DNA of 64,000 nt from Calonectria ilicicola. Lineage: Eukaryota > Ascomycota > Sordariomycetes > Hypocreales > Nectriaceae. This document shows, piece by piece, positions 10,007-22,602 of the stretch (position 1 is the stretch's first letter; every line of letters begins with the position of its first letter). The notes beneath the pieces are model-generated. The model was not told where the DNA came from. It made no database searches and saw nothing but the letters and a program-made list of their open reading frames with translations. The translations under genes were made by a program, and so were the position numbers. The stretch spans positions 2,232,001-2,296,000 of the forward strand of contig CP085832.1 of assembly GCA_020809705.1 (NCBI GenBank), written 5' to 3'.

Positions 10007-12626
10007 TCAGAGCTCATCTTCGTCCATGCCATTGACTCGCTTCTCTCCAACCTCGCGGATCTTTTCGCCCAGGATGTTGCGGCCGTATCGTTCGGCGACT
10101 TTTCCTGCAGCCTCAAACATCCTGCCTGTGCGGTCACGCATGAGCTCCACCATCTCCAGCGCACGCATGCCCCGCTCTTCGCCCGAGCGGCATTCTACGG
10201 CCAACAGCTGCAGCAGCGTCTTGTCAATCTCAAGCTCCAGCCGCGAAAGCAGCGATCGCTGCGTGTGGCTGCCTGACGTGGCATCGACAAAGTCGCGGAG
10301 TTGAGCGGCCTGAATGCCCCGGAGCAAGAATTCCTGCTCCAGCTTTCGCGATTCGCTCTCTTCAACATCCTCTTCTTCATCCTTCTCGCCCTCTTCGTTG
10401 AGGATAGCATTGGCAACTTTCTTTGCCTTCTTATCACCGTCCACGGGAGCCGACAGAGGAATAGAAAAGTCAAACTCGGATAGGAGAGGCCGGGGAAAGT
10501 AGGGGTATTGATCGCCACCCTTGAGGATAATACAGTGGAACTTGTTGTCTGCAACCGCAATGGGGAAGTAGGACTCATGCTTGCGGCCTGATGCCAAACG
10601 CGAAAGCAGCTTGGTGTCTAACAAAGGAACCCAGCTTGCTCGCGAGGGCTGCCGCCAGTGGAGCAGCGTGAGCAGCGTACCTGTCGAGTCGTAAATGCAT
10701 GGATCCTGAAATAGAGTTAGCTTCCGTGCTTCCTAATGTCTGAAGAAATGTCTTGTTACTTACGCCATTGTCCGAAAAGAAGACGCTCTTCAATGTCGCA
10801 CCATCGGGCAATGCGACGGTGTCTTCATTCTGGCAAATCTCATCTCGCTTCACATTCTCGATTGTGTATAGCAAACGAGTGTTGCCATCCGGGGCCACGG
10901 GTCCGTTTCCGATTGTCAAGACGTAGTCTCGCCAACTGGCGCAAGTCACCATCGGCGTGCTCTTGGGCCGATAGACACGGTACGGAAGCCCGAAGCGGGT
11001 GAACACACGGACATAGTTGGTGTTGGTTGTGACAGTAATGAATGACTCGCTAAGAGACATGGCGGTGACGGCCTCGCCGCGAGGTAGTTCCGTGCGCCAG
11101 TCGGCGCGCTGTGTCCACGTCTCGTGAGGCCGGTAGAAAATGGTGGCCGGTGCATCATCGCGGGGCGGGCTGGAAAAAAGAGTACCGTGCTCAGTCAAGC
11201 AAGCCTTGTCATAGAGGAAAGTGTCGGTGAAGTGGAAGTCTCGGTGGAACTCATGGTCGTAGAACTCGACAGTTACCGTGTGGTGGGAATCCTGATCCAC
11301 GGTCCAGACGAAACCAATTAGGTTGAGACAGAGGTACTTGCGGTTACCACGCCACGGGGTTGAGCCAGGCTGAAACGATTCATGATATTGCGGCTCAAGG
11401 AGGTGTCGGCGTTTGTTGGAGTGTTCACCGACCATATCGTCGCCTTCGCGAAGGCGCTTCTGGCCCCCACCAGCCGCGTACCCAGCTCCGTCATCGTCAA
11501 CCACAAAGTCGTCGTCCCCGTATCCGTCAGCATCCTGTAGGTACGAGTCTAGACTCCCTAAGGAATCTCGTCTCGGGCGAGAGGGAAGCTGTTGTTGCTT
11601 TTGACCGTTAGGCGGGGGAGCTCGGCGGTTTCCAGAAGCCTCCGACAGTGGATCATGGATGAAGGGTGCGGGTTGTGTGGGGAGCTTCAGAAACGGCGCG
11701 TATTGGTCTGTCAGGAACTCGGGATAGATGTACACCTCTCCTTCAGCTGTGGTGAAGGAGATGATGTTCTTTGTCGGGTGCCAAGCTAGGTCAATGACAT
11801 TTGCGTAGTCGTAGCGTGCAATAACCATCTGCGTCTTGGTCTCCCACACTAAAACCTTGCCATCCTTGCTTGCAGATGCCAACATTGCGCCATTGGGTGA
11901 CCACGCCAATGCAGTAATATCTGCGAGATGACCATTCGAGAAGGATCGTTGCTTCTCCCAATCGTTTTTGGAGATGACCTGGATGTCTTTGGTAGGGGTT
12001 GGGACGGCAAATGCACGACCGTCTGGGTGCCATGCCACACGAGTCGAAGCCTCGTTATCTGCGTCCAGTGCCCCAATAACACCGTCCACCTTGCGGATGA
12101 GCTCGGGCTCCTCAGACGTCATGGAGTAAATGTAGACGATACCGTCAACGCCGGATAGGGCAGCGAGCCGGCCCTGAGGATCGAAATTGACATGGCGGAC
12201 CGCCTTCCCGTGTTCCCGTAAATGTCGTACCTGGCTAATGTCCTTGGTGTTGACCACCTTGACGCTCAGCTCGTCGCTCGCAACGGCACACCATTGATGG
12301 TCTGCAGTTAGGGCCACGTCTCGCACGGGCAATGAGGTGCGCATCAGGAAGCGTTCGAAGGCGGCCGACTCGAGCGAGAAGAGGGTGACGGTGCCATCCT
12401 CGGAGCCCACAACGAAGAAATCATCGGTGGCTGCAACGGACACATTTTGCTCCTGGCAGTCGTCGATGTTTGTTGGTTCGCCGTCGGAGCCCGTCTTGTA
12501 GAGGCGAATTGTGTTGTTGGAACCGACGGTGACGAGGCGAGAACCGTTGGGAGTGTAGGCGCAGCGGGTGGTGCCCTGGGTGTGGGCGGGACGAGGCCGA
12601 GGCCGAGATGGGAGTGTCGAATCCAT
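10007..12626 (-). CDS. MCL1: Replisome hub protein Mcl1/SepB (Ctf4/AND-1 family)
   Basis: Two exons, 12626-10764 and 10705-10007, join in phase 0 to 853 residues. The intron is 58 bp (GTAAGT, TTTCAG). The N-terminal third is a WD40 propeller (about residues 15-330), with units such as LAWSPNGAMLASASKDGKVLVW. An acidic linker with a basic NKRRH patch follows. The second beta-propeller (Mcl1-mid/SepB domain, about 420-720) contains STPWRGNRKYLCLNLIGFVW and YRVYRPKSTPMVTCASW. A helical C-terminal domain ends GEKRVNGMDEDEL. The family trimer links CMG helicase to DNA polymerase alpha and supports sister-chromatid cohesion. The HMG box of animal AND-1 is absent, as expected in fungi. An ACGCGT box lies 125 bp upstream. 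Confidence 0.94.
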
Positions 12627-12747
12627 CGTCTGAAATCAATGCCCGTGAAGCATCTGTTGAAGATCGATGTCGTGGGAATTGGTTGTTCGGCGGAGTAGAT
12701 TTGGCCGGTGCTGGACAATTTGGCGGTCGTGTTAAGTGGCGGCTAGC

Positions 12748-12759
12748 GAGACGCGTCTC
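12748..12759. promoter_or_regulatory. MCB-like palindrome (ACGCGT core)
   Basis: GAGACGCGTCTC is a perfect 12-bp palindrome around ACGCGT (12751-12756), the MluI cell-cycle box bound by MBF in yeasts. MBF drives G1/S transcription of replication genes. It lies in the 424-bp divergent promoter (12627-13050) between MCL1 and the WD40 gene. The role is inferred from the motif and the neighbour gene. Confidence 0.5.
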
Positions 12760-13050
12760 AAGCGCGTCGCCATTAAGGAGGGTCGCGAGGGACCCCGCCA
12801 TTTTTTTCCCTAATTGACAGCTGGTTGGACTGCTCCACCAAAAAAGAACCACCGAGATGATTAATGGCAAGCTCATCTAGCTGGGAGTCAGTTTTTTGAA
12901 ACATGTGGTGAAGTGGTAGTCATTACAAAATATCACGAATCACGACGTAACGATAACGACACCTTCAGACCTCTGCATACTTTTTCTGATCTAGGCGCAA
13001 TCCTCCCTTAGACAAGGTTCAAATTGCAACAGCGCACAAGCCTCGCAGCC

Positions 13051-14407
13051 ATGCAGTCAACAGATCGTGACCACTTTTTCGAAACCGAGTGAGTTCACAT
13101 CACCGCCACGTCCGTGACATGTCTCTGACTGTCGCGATAGTGCCTCGCAGGCTCAGCGCCAGCGAAAGGCGGCCAAGGCTGGCAACAAGCACGGTGACCC
13201 TCTATCCATGAAGTCCAAGATTCTCGCTGCCATCCCTGACCCCGCCTCCCCGCTCACCTCCGTTTTCATCGCCGAGTCGGCCGGCTTCGTTCGGCGCATC
13301 AGCCTTGAGGTACGGCCTTTTGTTTTTTATTGTATTTTTATTTTATTTTAGTTTTGGTGTTTTGAGCTTGGATATTCATCACGCCATGTACACTTTTTTT
13401 TTTTTTGCCGCCGGGACTGACTTGATCTCCAGTCGTCTGAGCCCAGAGCAACCTATCGCGGCCCAAAGGTTCCCGTGACTTGCATCGCAGTAGGAGGCCC
13501 TGGTAACAAGACCATCTTCGCTGGGTCATGGGACAAGGATATTTGGTCATGGGACGTTGATTCCTCGAGCCCAGGCCGTAAGTTTAGCGGCCACTCCGAC
13601 TTCGTCAAGGCCGTTGTGTGCGCGAATGTCTCAGGCAAAGACATTCTGATCAGTGGCGGTGCCGACAAGAAGATTCTAGTCTGGGACATCGCAACGGGCC
13701 GCCGGCTACATACCCTGCAGGATCCCTCCATTACCATGCTTGCTGTACAGCACATCGCCGTTGACCCTGTACTAAGCACTGCCGATGCCGTAGTCTTTGC
13801 CAGTGCCAGCAGCGATCCCAACGTTCGGCGATGGAAGGTTACCCTGGAAGACTACGAGCAGATTACAGAGTCCTTTCATGATCGTCCCGACACTGAGAGA
13901 CTGACCATCCAGGAGCACGAGACCAGCGTTTATCGACTGGTTTACGATGACACAAACGATGATGCCGATCTGTGGACGGCTAGCGCTGATGGAACGGCGA
14001 AGTGTCTAGCCCGGTCCCGAAATTTCGTTACCGAAGACTCTTTCGAGCATGGTGACTACGTTCGAGGCGTGGCTGTCACAGACCAGTGGGTGATTACAGC
14101 CGGCCGAGATGAAGACGTCAAGGTATGGGACCGCTCGTCAGGGAAGCTGTACGCCACACTTGTTGGTCACTACGAGGAGGTGACGGACTTGATTATGCTG
14201 CGAGATGTCGAGGGCACGGGTCGCAAAGTATGCAGTGTGAGCATTGACGGCACCATTCGAACATGGCCATTGGAAAAATCGGAGCTTGACACCTTGGTTA
14301 TCAAAATCAAGGAAGCCGCCAAGCCCAAGGAGGAAGAGAAAAAGGAGGGTCTGCTAACGGCTGAGGAGGAGGCCGAGCTTGCAGAGCTCATGAGTGATGA
14401 CGACTAG
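13051..14407 (+). CDS. WD40-repeat protein of unknown role
   Basis: Three exons, 13051-13088, 13141-13309 and 13433-14407, join in frame to 393 residues. A short polar N-terminus (MQSTDRDHFFETD, then a Gln/Arg/Lys-rich run) is followed by a single WD40 propeller from about residue 45 to 350. Clear repeats include IFAGSWDKDIWSWDVD, ILISGGADKKILVWD, LWTASADGTAKC and VITAGRDEDVKVWDR. A charged tail (KPKEEEKKE, then an acidic end ELAELMSDDD) closes the protein. It has no catalytic domain and is probably a scaffold. I do not recognise the orthologue. It is transcribed away from MCL1 and shares its promoter region; whether they are co-regulated is not known. Confidence 0.85.
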
Positions 14408-17400
14408 ACTCAACTGATGGGACTGAAAATTTTTTACTCTCCCCCCCGATTGACGGCGCCGCCAATAACTCTGTAATGATCTTCCTTGTCTTCCTTGTCG
14501 TGAACTTACGTGGGATGCAATGTTTGCCTTGTCGGACCCCCTTGTCCCGAGCCCACTCGCACATGTACCCCAGGAACTCATCTCAACTCATGGCCTGAGC
14601 TTAGCGGGAACAAAGCATATATACTTTTGGGGGTATCACGGCGGAGCTACTGGTCCTGGTGATAAGTAATCCGAGAGACCACTGCAGCCAGCCATGAAAC
14701 ATGTCTCGGCTACAGCGTAAACCAAGAAGAAGCAAACAAGACAACGGGGAGATCCTCTCATCTGAATCAAGGAGACATGTTCAATCGACTGAACCATGTG
14801 TAGCTGCGTGATTCCCACGAGGAGCAATTTCGTCAACCATCTTCAAGCCCCCTCCCTCCCCCTTGTATCCCTCCCAGAGACTCGCTCGCTCGGAGAAGGC
14901 GCGCGTGGCTTGGGGGTTGATGTCTTGAATATCGATCTCCGCCGGCAGGGGTTGACTCGGTGTTCCTCGACGCCTCAACGCCTCGCGACGCGGTAGCGGG
15001 CACCTGTAACTATTCGGAATCTACGGTTCTGGCCTCCGCCGAGAGCAAAAAGAAATAATAAGCTTCCCTAAGCGAAAGGCCGAATGTGATCTGGCTTGCT
15101 CTGGCCTGGTCCTCCAATTGGGTAGCGCGTGCGGTGATTGGAGGAACCGGTTTTGTCACAAGTGACGGACCGACGATCTCTGGATAGGCGAGTTATGGCA
15201 CATCCCCCGCGGCATTGTGTATAAAAACCCGCAATGTATATTTATAACCCGGCAAGAGAGATGGAGCATACAGGGGCATGGGCCCAACTAGATGGCTCGT
15301 GAGGGAACAGGCCCGGGCTAGATGAGAAGGTTTTTCTTTTTCATTCACACGTATTTGCTTGCTTTCTTTTTGTTGCTAATTCGCGTACGGGGGCTGAGAC
15401 TGGGATGCCCGTTCGCGCCCTCAACTGAGGCCCCCTTCCCAAGTCGCTGATTTTGCTTTTCTCGTAAAATTACCTTTGAGAACCTGGATCTTCGCCAAGG
15501 TGATGTAGCTTCCCGAGCGAGTATTGTGTCGTATGCATGGATATGTCGGTAGCGCTGTGTTGCATATGTACTCTGTAGGTACCATGTAAGGGACCGACTG
15601 CTCGTAACACCGCAGCCGCCGTGTATTCTGATATTAATTAATTACCACGGATACATGCATCCAAATTGAGCCCGAGCGCCTGGAAAGCAAACAGGCGGCT
15701 ATTCACAATCACTGACAGCCATTTAGTGTTCCTAGTGCGGGTGAATTTTCCGGATGCAGGGATCACCGGGTAAACACGTCTCTCTTCTTGCCATGGTGCT
15801 TTTCGGATCGACTGATGAACGTTGAGATTTTACCTTTGAATCTGAGTTCACTGTTGGATCGCTCGATCGCCCGGAACGGATCAACAGTAAACGAATGAGG
15901 TAGAAATTTCTTCTGCTTAGTTTTCATTTTTTGCCTGCAATCGCACGCGTGCTGTCAATGCGACGCTCGCGTATCGACTGGGGATTGATATCTGCGAGAT
16001 GCGGCACCCAGGCAATCGGGTCTCGATCGGTCTGCTGGGGTCCCTCTCTGCTGATTGGGGTGAGAAATTACCAGGAAGCTCCCAGTCAACAGGAAGGATT
16101 TGCATCGCTAGGCGGGACTAAATGGTGCCTTAAAGCCAGTCTATTGTCTCCTTGCAGGCGGTCAACCTGCTAATGCACTTGATTTCGCAACGAAGCTGGA
16201 ATGGGGTTTAGACGTGGTTTCAGTATCAACACCTGCAGGAGCTGACAGAGACGGTGCTGTTGCGGAAAACCCTTGATCCCGGTCAATAGTGGGAGAGATC
16301 ACGGTGCTTAGCGCAGGATTGCAAAGAGGGGTTCAGCAGCTGGTGCGTGCATGCGGGAAGAGGAGACACTCATTCCTTGAAGGGAAATATTTGACTGGGC
16401 GATCGATCTTTCGACGTTTCGTTTCGAACATTTCGTGAGCCCAAGCGCTGCAAGACGTTGAAAATCCCTGAGACCAAAGCATAGAAGCTTCAGCTCATCT
16501 TCGACTGCATATCCGTCGTCTCATGACATGCAGAGGGTAGAAGGTGGCACGGGTCATTGACAGATTATTTGGACTCTGGTTGGAGATGACGATCAGGTCG
16601 CTAACATGGCAAAGAAAGCCTATTGAGTGGCTTAGTGTGAATAGCATGGGGCCGTGGGAGTATGAGCATGGGTTGACAGGAGAATGCCGGCCGCTGATCC
16701 AATGTTGGATAAATACGCTTTCCTAACCTCTGACACATCGGAAGCGGCAGTTGTCCGCGGCGCCGTAAATCTTCCCTTTGTGCAAGATGGCTTGCTCCAC
16801 TCTGTATAACGTGTGAATAGCGATGCATTATGTCGTAGTTGGTGAGGCAATTGAGCCCCAACTGGCCTGTGCAGTGCCAAAAGATACACAGGCGCACCGG
16901 CCATTGTCTCAAATGTCTATCAATGAGCCATACACACACGGACACGCACACGCCAATGTGGGCAGAGTACGGACCACCACTGTCCCAAGATTGATGGCAT
17001 CTCAAAACACTCCGGCGTCGCAACGATCCGGATGAGGACGTTGTGTAATCAGGGCCGCAATCAGTTTGCTCCTGAGTGAGGTCCACAGTGAAGACGACAG
17101 AGACGAGAGCTGTGGGGATGGGAGCGCCTCGCTCGTCGCTTATGTGGTCGTTTGACGGGAAGATCCCAGTTGGCTGCCCCCTGCCCAGCCGGGCTGGTCT
17201 TTGCTTTTTCCCAAACAGCTCAGGGCAGTTCGAGAGCAGTGCAAGGCAAACATATTGGGGCATTTAGGACGGCAGCCGCGTCGAGCGAGCACACTTCAAG
17301 TGGTTACATTTGTGAAACGCAGCCAAGGTGGTACATGGGTGAATTCGAGACCGGCTGAGTAAATGACCATCGGACGAAAAAGCCTCAGTCGGACAAGCCT

Positions 17401-19548
17401 CGCAACATTCCCTCGAACAGATTCGTGATGGTGAGGCACGCCCTCTCTCGACACGACAGCGGCCCGAAAAAACGGCGGCCCGACTGACGATTTTGGCGCC
17501 ATTGCTGAGATGCTCGTTGGCCTTTCAGGGACGACTCCCATCCCGAATGCTGATCGACACTAGGACCTGCATCTGCGAGTTGGGAGACAAGGAGGATCCC
17601 GGGATGCGTTGACGATTTTGAGCGGGTTGGATGGAGGATGGGATACTTGGTCCCAGCATCACGTTCCACCCCTGGCTGTGACGTGGGTATACATCATGAT
17701 TGGGCCCCATGCGGCCTGTTAAGCCCCCAATGACATTGAGATTTGGGCGAGAGCGGCAGTTGACCTATCACTTTTAGGCCGGGCCAAGGGTGTTGGACGG
17801 GGCCGCGTTCGATTTTACTTTTTCCTTAGCCTTGGGAGGCTTCCAGCCCTGGCTAGCTCCCTTGTTGACAAACCACGAGCTGGAGAGCAAACATGGCATC
17901 GCAATTAGTACGGGGCAACAAGAGAGAAGTAATCTCCTCTCATGCCTCGAAGCTGGACATGGTTTTGTTATGTATTAGTTGTGACGAGTGCAGGTATGAA
18001 GGCACAGTATATTCAGAAATGGCGGGAATGATGGGCTGAATGCTTTGGCTGGTGCAGTGTCTCAACCAACAGTCGGCCGTGTCTTGGATTCGCCGCTACA
18101 ACGATGCAACGGCAGAACGTGGCCGGCACCAAAAGCTTGTGTTTCCCAAAAGTACGTATGACGACTCAGCTCTCTACCTCTGACCTCGCCCTTGCTTCCC
18201 GTTGTGTCACATGGTGACAGTAACGAGGCTCACAGGCATGCTGAAGCCATGGCAGCCGCTCACTGGACACAAGATATGCACGAGAACGGGGCCGGTTCCA
18301 TGACCTGCACAAGCGCCAATGTCTAAGGCCAGTGGCACCCGGAGGCCTGGTAATTCATAATAATCTTGCACCAGGTCAGTGGCACTCCACCTCGTCGTGC
18401 CTCTGGGCTCGCAAATATGTCGAAAGCAGCAGCAGGTTGACGTCGGCGTGGGGAGCTTGCCGGCCTGTGTTGCCCCTGTCGACCTTCTGTCGCCGATCCC
18501 TGGCGGCGGTTGGCCAGTCCCGACCGTGGGATGCTCCCAAGATTGCAAGGCCACTGTGGTCCCTGTCGCGCTGATCGCATGCGAGACCCTACCTTGCTGT
18601 AATCCGGTTTGTGCTTGGCCACAGACCCGCCGTGGCTTGCGATGGGGTGGCTGCCGGGATGCTGCCGTTGCCTGCACTGCCGACATGCAGCAGCTGTCCA
18701 GTGCCAGTCTCGAGCTGCCAAGGGAAAACAAGGTCGACAGGGTTTGCTCAGCAGCCTGTCGAAGGGGAGCCCAGCAAAAGGAAAACGCCCGACTAGCACG
18801 CCCTCAGTGGCCAATGCTTCGCCCTCCGGCGTCGAGTCCGTGGGGATGCTCACGGACACGGCGAATAGCCCTGGGGTGGCTTGCGTCTTGATGCAGTAGT
18901 GGCTCGCTGCAGGGTTTTTTTCTTCCTGGTCCTGGGTACGGTCCTGGTACGGCTTGGGTAGGCAGGTCGACACTAGAGACACAGAGACTTACCACGGCGA
19001 CGCAAACGGGGCATGGCATGGCACCTGCACTTGCTGTAGCTACGGCGTAGATGCCGTTGTGCCGTCGACCGGTCCCTTCCTCCCGTCTTATACTAAGGTA
19101 GCCGCTTCGCTCCTCTTTCGACTTCGATTTTCGAATCCATTCTCGTTCGTCTGAACGACAGCTGCTTTCGTCTGCCCCGAGTACTAGCCCTCTTCATTGA
19201 GACTCGGATCTTCTCCTCTCCTCTCCCTTCCCTTCCCTTTCCATACTCACCCTACCTACTCACTCGCCTTGCGGCACTCGGGCCTAGAAGCAACCGCTCC
19301 GCTCCACTTACCCACTCACTCATCATCTTCAAGCCCCGCCTCCATTGCAAGCACTCATTGTTTACCAGAGCATGCTTCCAAGTTGAATGTTTATGGTCTT
19401 ACGTTCCCTATCCACCTAGTTACCTATGCATCAACCATACCCAGCTCTCCTTTGGGTATAATCTCTTCCACAGCTGTCTCCCTCTCTGGGCATCCTCATC
19501 TTTCCTGTCTCAGACTCACATCACTCTGAATACCACTTCTAAAACAAG
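14408..19548. other. 5.1-kb gene-free region before the disordered protein gene
   Basis: No gene is supported over more than 5 kb. Base composition is near the window average, so it is not a decayed AT-rich repeat. TATA-like sequence occurs around 15220-15245. The last about 400 bp (19150-19548) are strongly C/T-rich like a fungal leader. Open frames are short, overlap on both strands and show no domain. It may be a large regulatory region, a noncoding transcript, or both. Confidence 0.5.
19372..19461 (+). promoter_or_regulatory. Three short upstream ORFs in the C/T-rich leader
   Basis: Three complete ATG-to-stop frames follow one another before the main start at 19549: 19372-19386 (4 codons), 19387-19419 (10 codons) and 19426-19461 (11 codons). 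The first two are directly adjacent. If this stretch is in the mature leader, they would reduce initiation at the main start. A leader intron removing them cannot be excluded. Confidence 0.45.
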
Positions 19549-22500
19549 ATGTCGACCAAAAAGGAAGTTCTCGGAAGTATAGTGGCTTTCGAGGGTCATA
19601 CTGAGACAATCTCGACCCAACTTCGATTACTACCCACCTCTCCCCAGATTCTTATTCTCCCCAGCATCCAGAGTTATGTTTCGAAAAACAGCGACCTGCA
19701 GGACCGCTTCGACGCACGACTATATGTCAAGAAGACACACGACGCCCTCGCTGCCCGGAATCAAGTTGCTCAAGCCTTCCTTCAGGGCTCCACCCCAAAC
19801 AGCAAGCGCCTGGTATTCATGAACGGTAGCACACCCGGCGCCCACGCCCTGTGCATCAAAACCATTATGGACCACGAGACGGACGGTGACCAGGACCAGG
19901 CTGAGGCCATCTTCAACTACCTGGTCAAGGAGGGTCTTAGCGGCCTCGAGGATCCCACACGCAATTGGAGATCAAGGAACACATTCGAATACTTTGGCGA
20001 ACACGACTTCAACGATGAGCCTGAGGACCCCATCATCAGGGCGATGAGGGCTGCCGATGCCTTAGATCGACAGACTGCCAACTTGCAACCATACAATGAG
20101 CTAGATTCAACAGGAGTCTTTCGTCCCCGAAGTAATAGCTTGCCACTGTATGGATATGCCGACAACTTCGGGGATGCAGCTCCCTTTTTCGTTTTCGGCG
20201 CCAAGGAGCAGCAAGAAGAAGCCGAAAGCGTGTGTGACGATATGGTTGAGGATGCCTATTCTCATCGTGCATCACAGCGCAGCTCTCGTGCCTCCCGAAC
20301 CTCCATTTTTGCCATTACCCACTACGAAAAGCCTTTGGATGAGGTATTCCCGGGTTTCACAAATCTTCAGCCACCTTCGCCTCAGATGCCTTTCCCTCGG
20401 TCACCGAGCTGCATCGGTGAGGCATACGCTGCAAAGATGATGCAGTCACCCCTTGGCCCGGAAGTTTTCACTCCTAGGTCCGATGTATTCAGCATTCGCT
20501 CGGCGGATAATGTCGTGTACGGTGAAGCTGCCATCCTAGACATGCGGCTCACCGGTCGCAGGATGAGTCTTACACGAGTCAAGTCTCTTGACCGCATCTA
20601 CCCTGCCGCCCCCAAGTACCGGGATCTGTGCATTCCCTCGGATACTGCCGAGTCAGAGATGGAGACGGAAGATGCTTTCCATCAGCAGGCAACTTCCGAT
20701 GGTGCTCGGCGCCATTCTTGCATGGTAATCACTAGTTCCAAAGACTCTCGCCCCAGCCGACTCAGCTACATCGAAGGCCCGCGCACCATTGTTGTTAGGT
20801 CTAACAGGCCCACCGTCAAGATGTCGGACGTTCCCACAGAGAAGAAGCGGAAGCCTGCACGAGCTTCGTATGTTGATCGCGGCACAGATGCTGATAACTC
20901 AGTTGGCCAAGAAGAGCCATTTAAACCAGCCCTTCCATTCTTTGAGGATCTCGTTGTCTTATTCAAAGATGAGGTTGTTGATGGTGTCTTGGGATCTGTG
21001 GTTCGGGGTTTCCGAAGTGGCAGTTACCCAATTGTCTCACATTCATCTGCAGTTTCAGAGGCAGATGACGCTCATATCTCTGCCCCCGGAACTCCAAAGT
21101 CTCATAATCTCGAGGACCCCGAGTGTCTGGATGATTCTTTCCAAGAGAGAGATATCCAAGTTCTTCCCCGGAACAGCTACACTGACGAGTACGACCCATT
21201 CGCTTATGTACAGCCAAGCTGGCCTCAAACAAAGCCAATGCACAAGAAGACACCGACGGTCAATGTAGAGCGGCCACCTACGCCTGCTCGTACACCTTCG
21301 CCAGCTTTCCCTGAGGCTGAGGACAAGATCCATGAGTTCAAAATCTCAGGACAGCAAACTGCCGTGGCGATTCAGAACTCTTTGCGATCTATCTTGAAGG
21401 TTCACTTCCCTCCTGAAACACAAGGCTATCGCCAATTCCAGTTTCCTTTGCTCCCTGAGCTTGAAGGTCTCTGGAGACCAATTTTTCGCGAGGCCGATGC
21501 GGGCAACTCTCAAGATACTAGCCGTAGAATGGATCAAATCTTTGCCATTGGAGCTCAGCGTGGCGTCAAAAAGGACTACGCCTCCGCCATTACTGGGCAG
21601 CTGGAGAAACTCGGAACCAAGTCGAGCGGCATGAGCCGTAGTGGCCGGCTAGATTTTAGGTAAGCTATTCGCCGGACATCTCTGGTACTCAAACTAATTC
21701 GTCATCATAGGTATCTTCTTGCCAACGCTATGCAGGCTTTCACTGCTCAGCCTCTCACGAGCCAGACCCACGACAACCCATTCACCAACTGCTACCTCCT
21801 AGCTACTCTTATCATCCCCCATCTGGAGACGTATCTGGCACTTCATACTGATGTCAAGTTCCTTTTACTGGAATATCCCCCAGAGCATCTCCCCACCATG
21901 CTTGCGCTACAGAAACTTGTTGGTGTTGATCTTATGAAGGTTGCTCAGATTGTGGATTCGAATAGCAAGGATCTACCATTCACCAATCTTCGTGGGTCTT
22001 GCTCCATCAACAGTAACTTGGATCAAGGATGCACAGGCCGCTATGGGGCATCTCTTTCGCCCTCTGGTCCATCCGAAGTGACCGTCTCCAAGGCTAACTT
22101 CCTTCTCACATCCACTGCCAGTGATTCGGAAATCGCTACTTTTATCTCTACTGTCCTGAAGATTCTCTGCGAGATCTCGGACTTCTATACTCCTGAGGAG
22201 CACAAGAAGGCAACTCCTAAGAAGGAGAAGGCTAGGCCAGCGCCTCTGCAGGGATCGTTCTCACCCTTCCCTCGAGTGCCCTCGGGCCCTCAGAGCCCAG
22301 CTCTGTCGCCAGCTCTCACTGCAAAGCTTGGCACCGGACCTCCTCCTTCGCCCATTATTCCCTCTAGAACACCTTCTCTTGCCGAGACAATTAAGACCGT
22401 GAGGTCAGCGAAAAGCAAGCTCGGAAGAAGCAGGTCACGACGCAAGCCTTCTACCGTCGACAGCCAGTCTATCCTCACTGTAGATTTCAGCGATAGCGAC

Positions 22501-22602
22501 TGGGACCAGGAGGATAGGCGTGTTATGCCCATCCTTGTGAGGAGAAAAGAGCCCCGCAAAGGCAACAGCCGCAAGGCACTAAAGTTCCTTGGATTGGCTT
22601 AA
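19549..22602 (+). CDS. Large Ser/Pro-rich conserved fungal protein (gastric-mucin-like annotation type)
   Basis: Two exons, 19549-21659 and 21711-22602, give exactly 1000 residues; the 51-bp intron (GTAAGC, CATAG) splits an Arg codon. An ordered N-terminal part (about residues 1-175) begins MSTKKEVLGSIVAFEGHTET. A long middle part (about 180-600) is disordered, rich in Ser, Pro and Arg, with many SP/TP sites. A second ordered part (about 600-890) contains SLRSILKVHFPPETQGYRQF and a helical stretch after the intron. A basic Ser/Pro tail ends KALKFLGLA. I see no enzyme motif or signal peptide. It resembles proteins annotated as gastric-mucin-like in Pezizomycotina genomes; that name is compositional and says nothing about function. 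The long promoter and the upstream ORFs suggest tight control. Confidence 0.85.
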
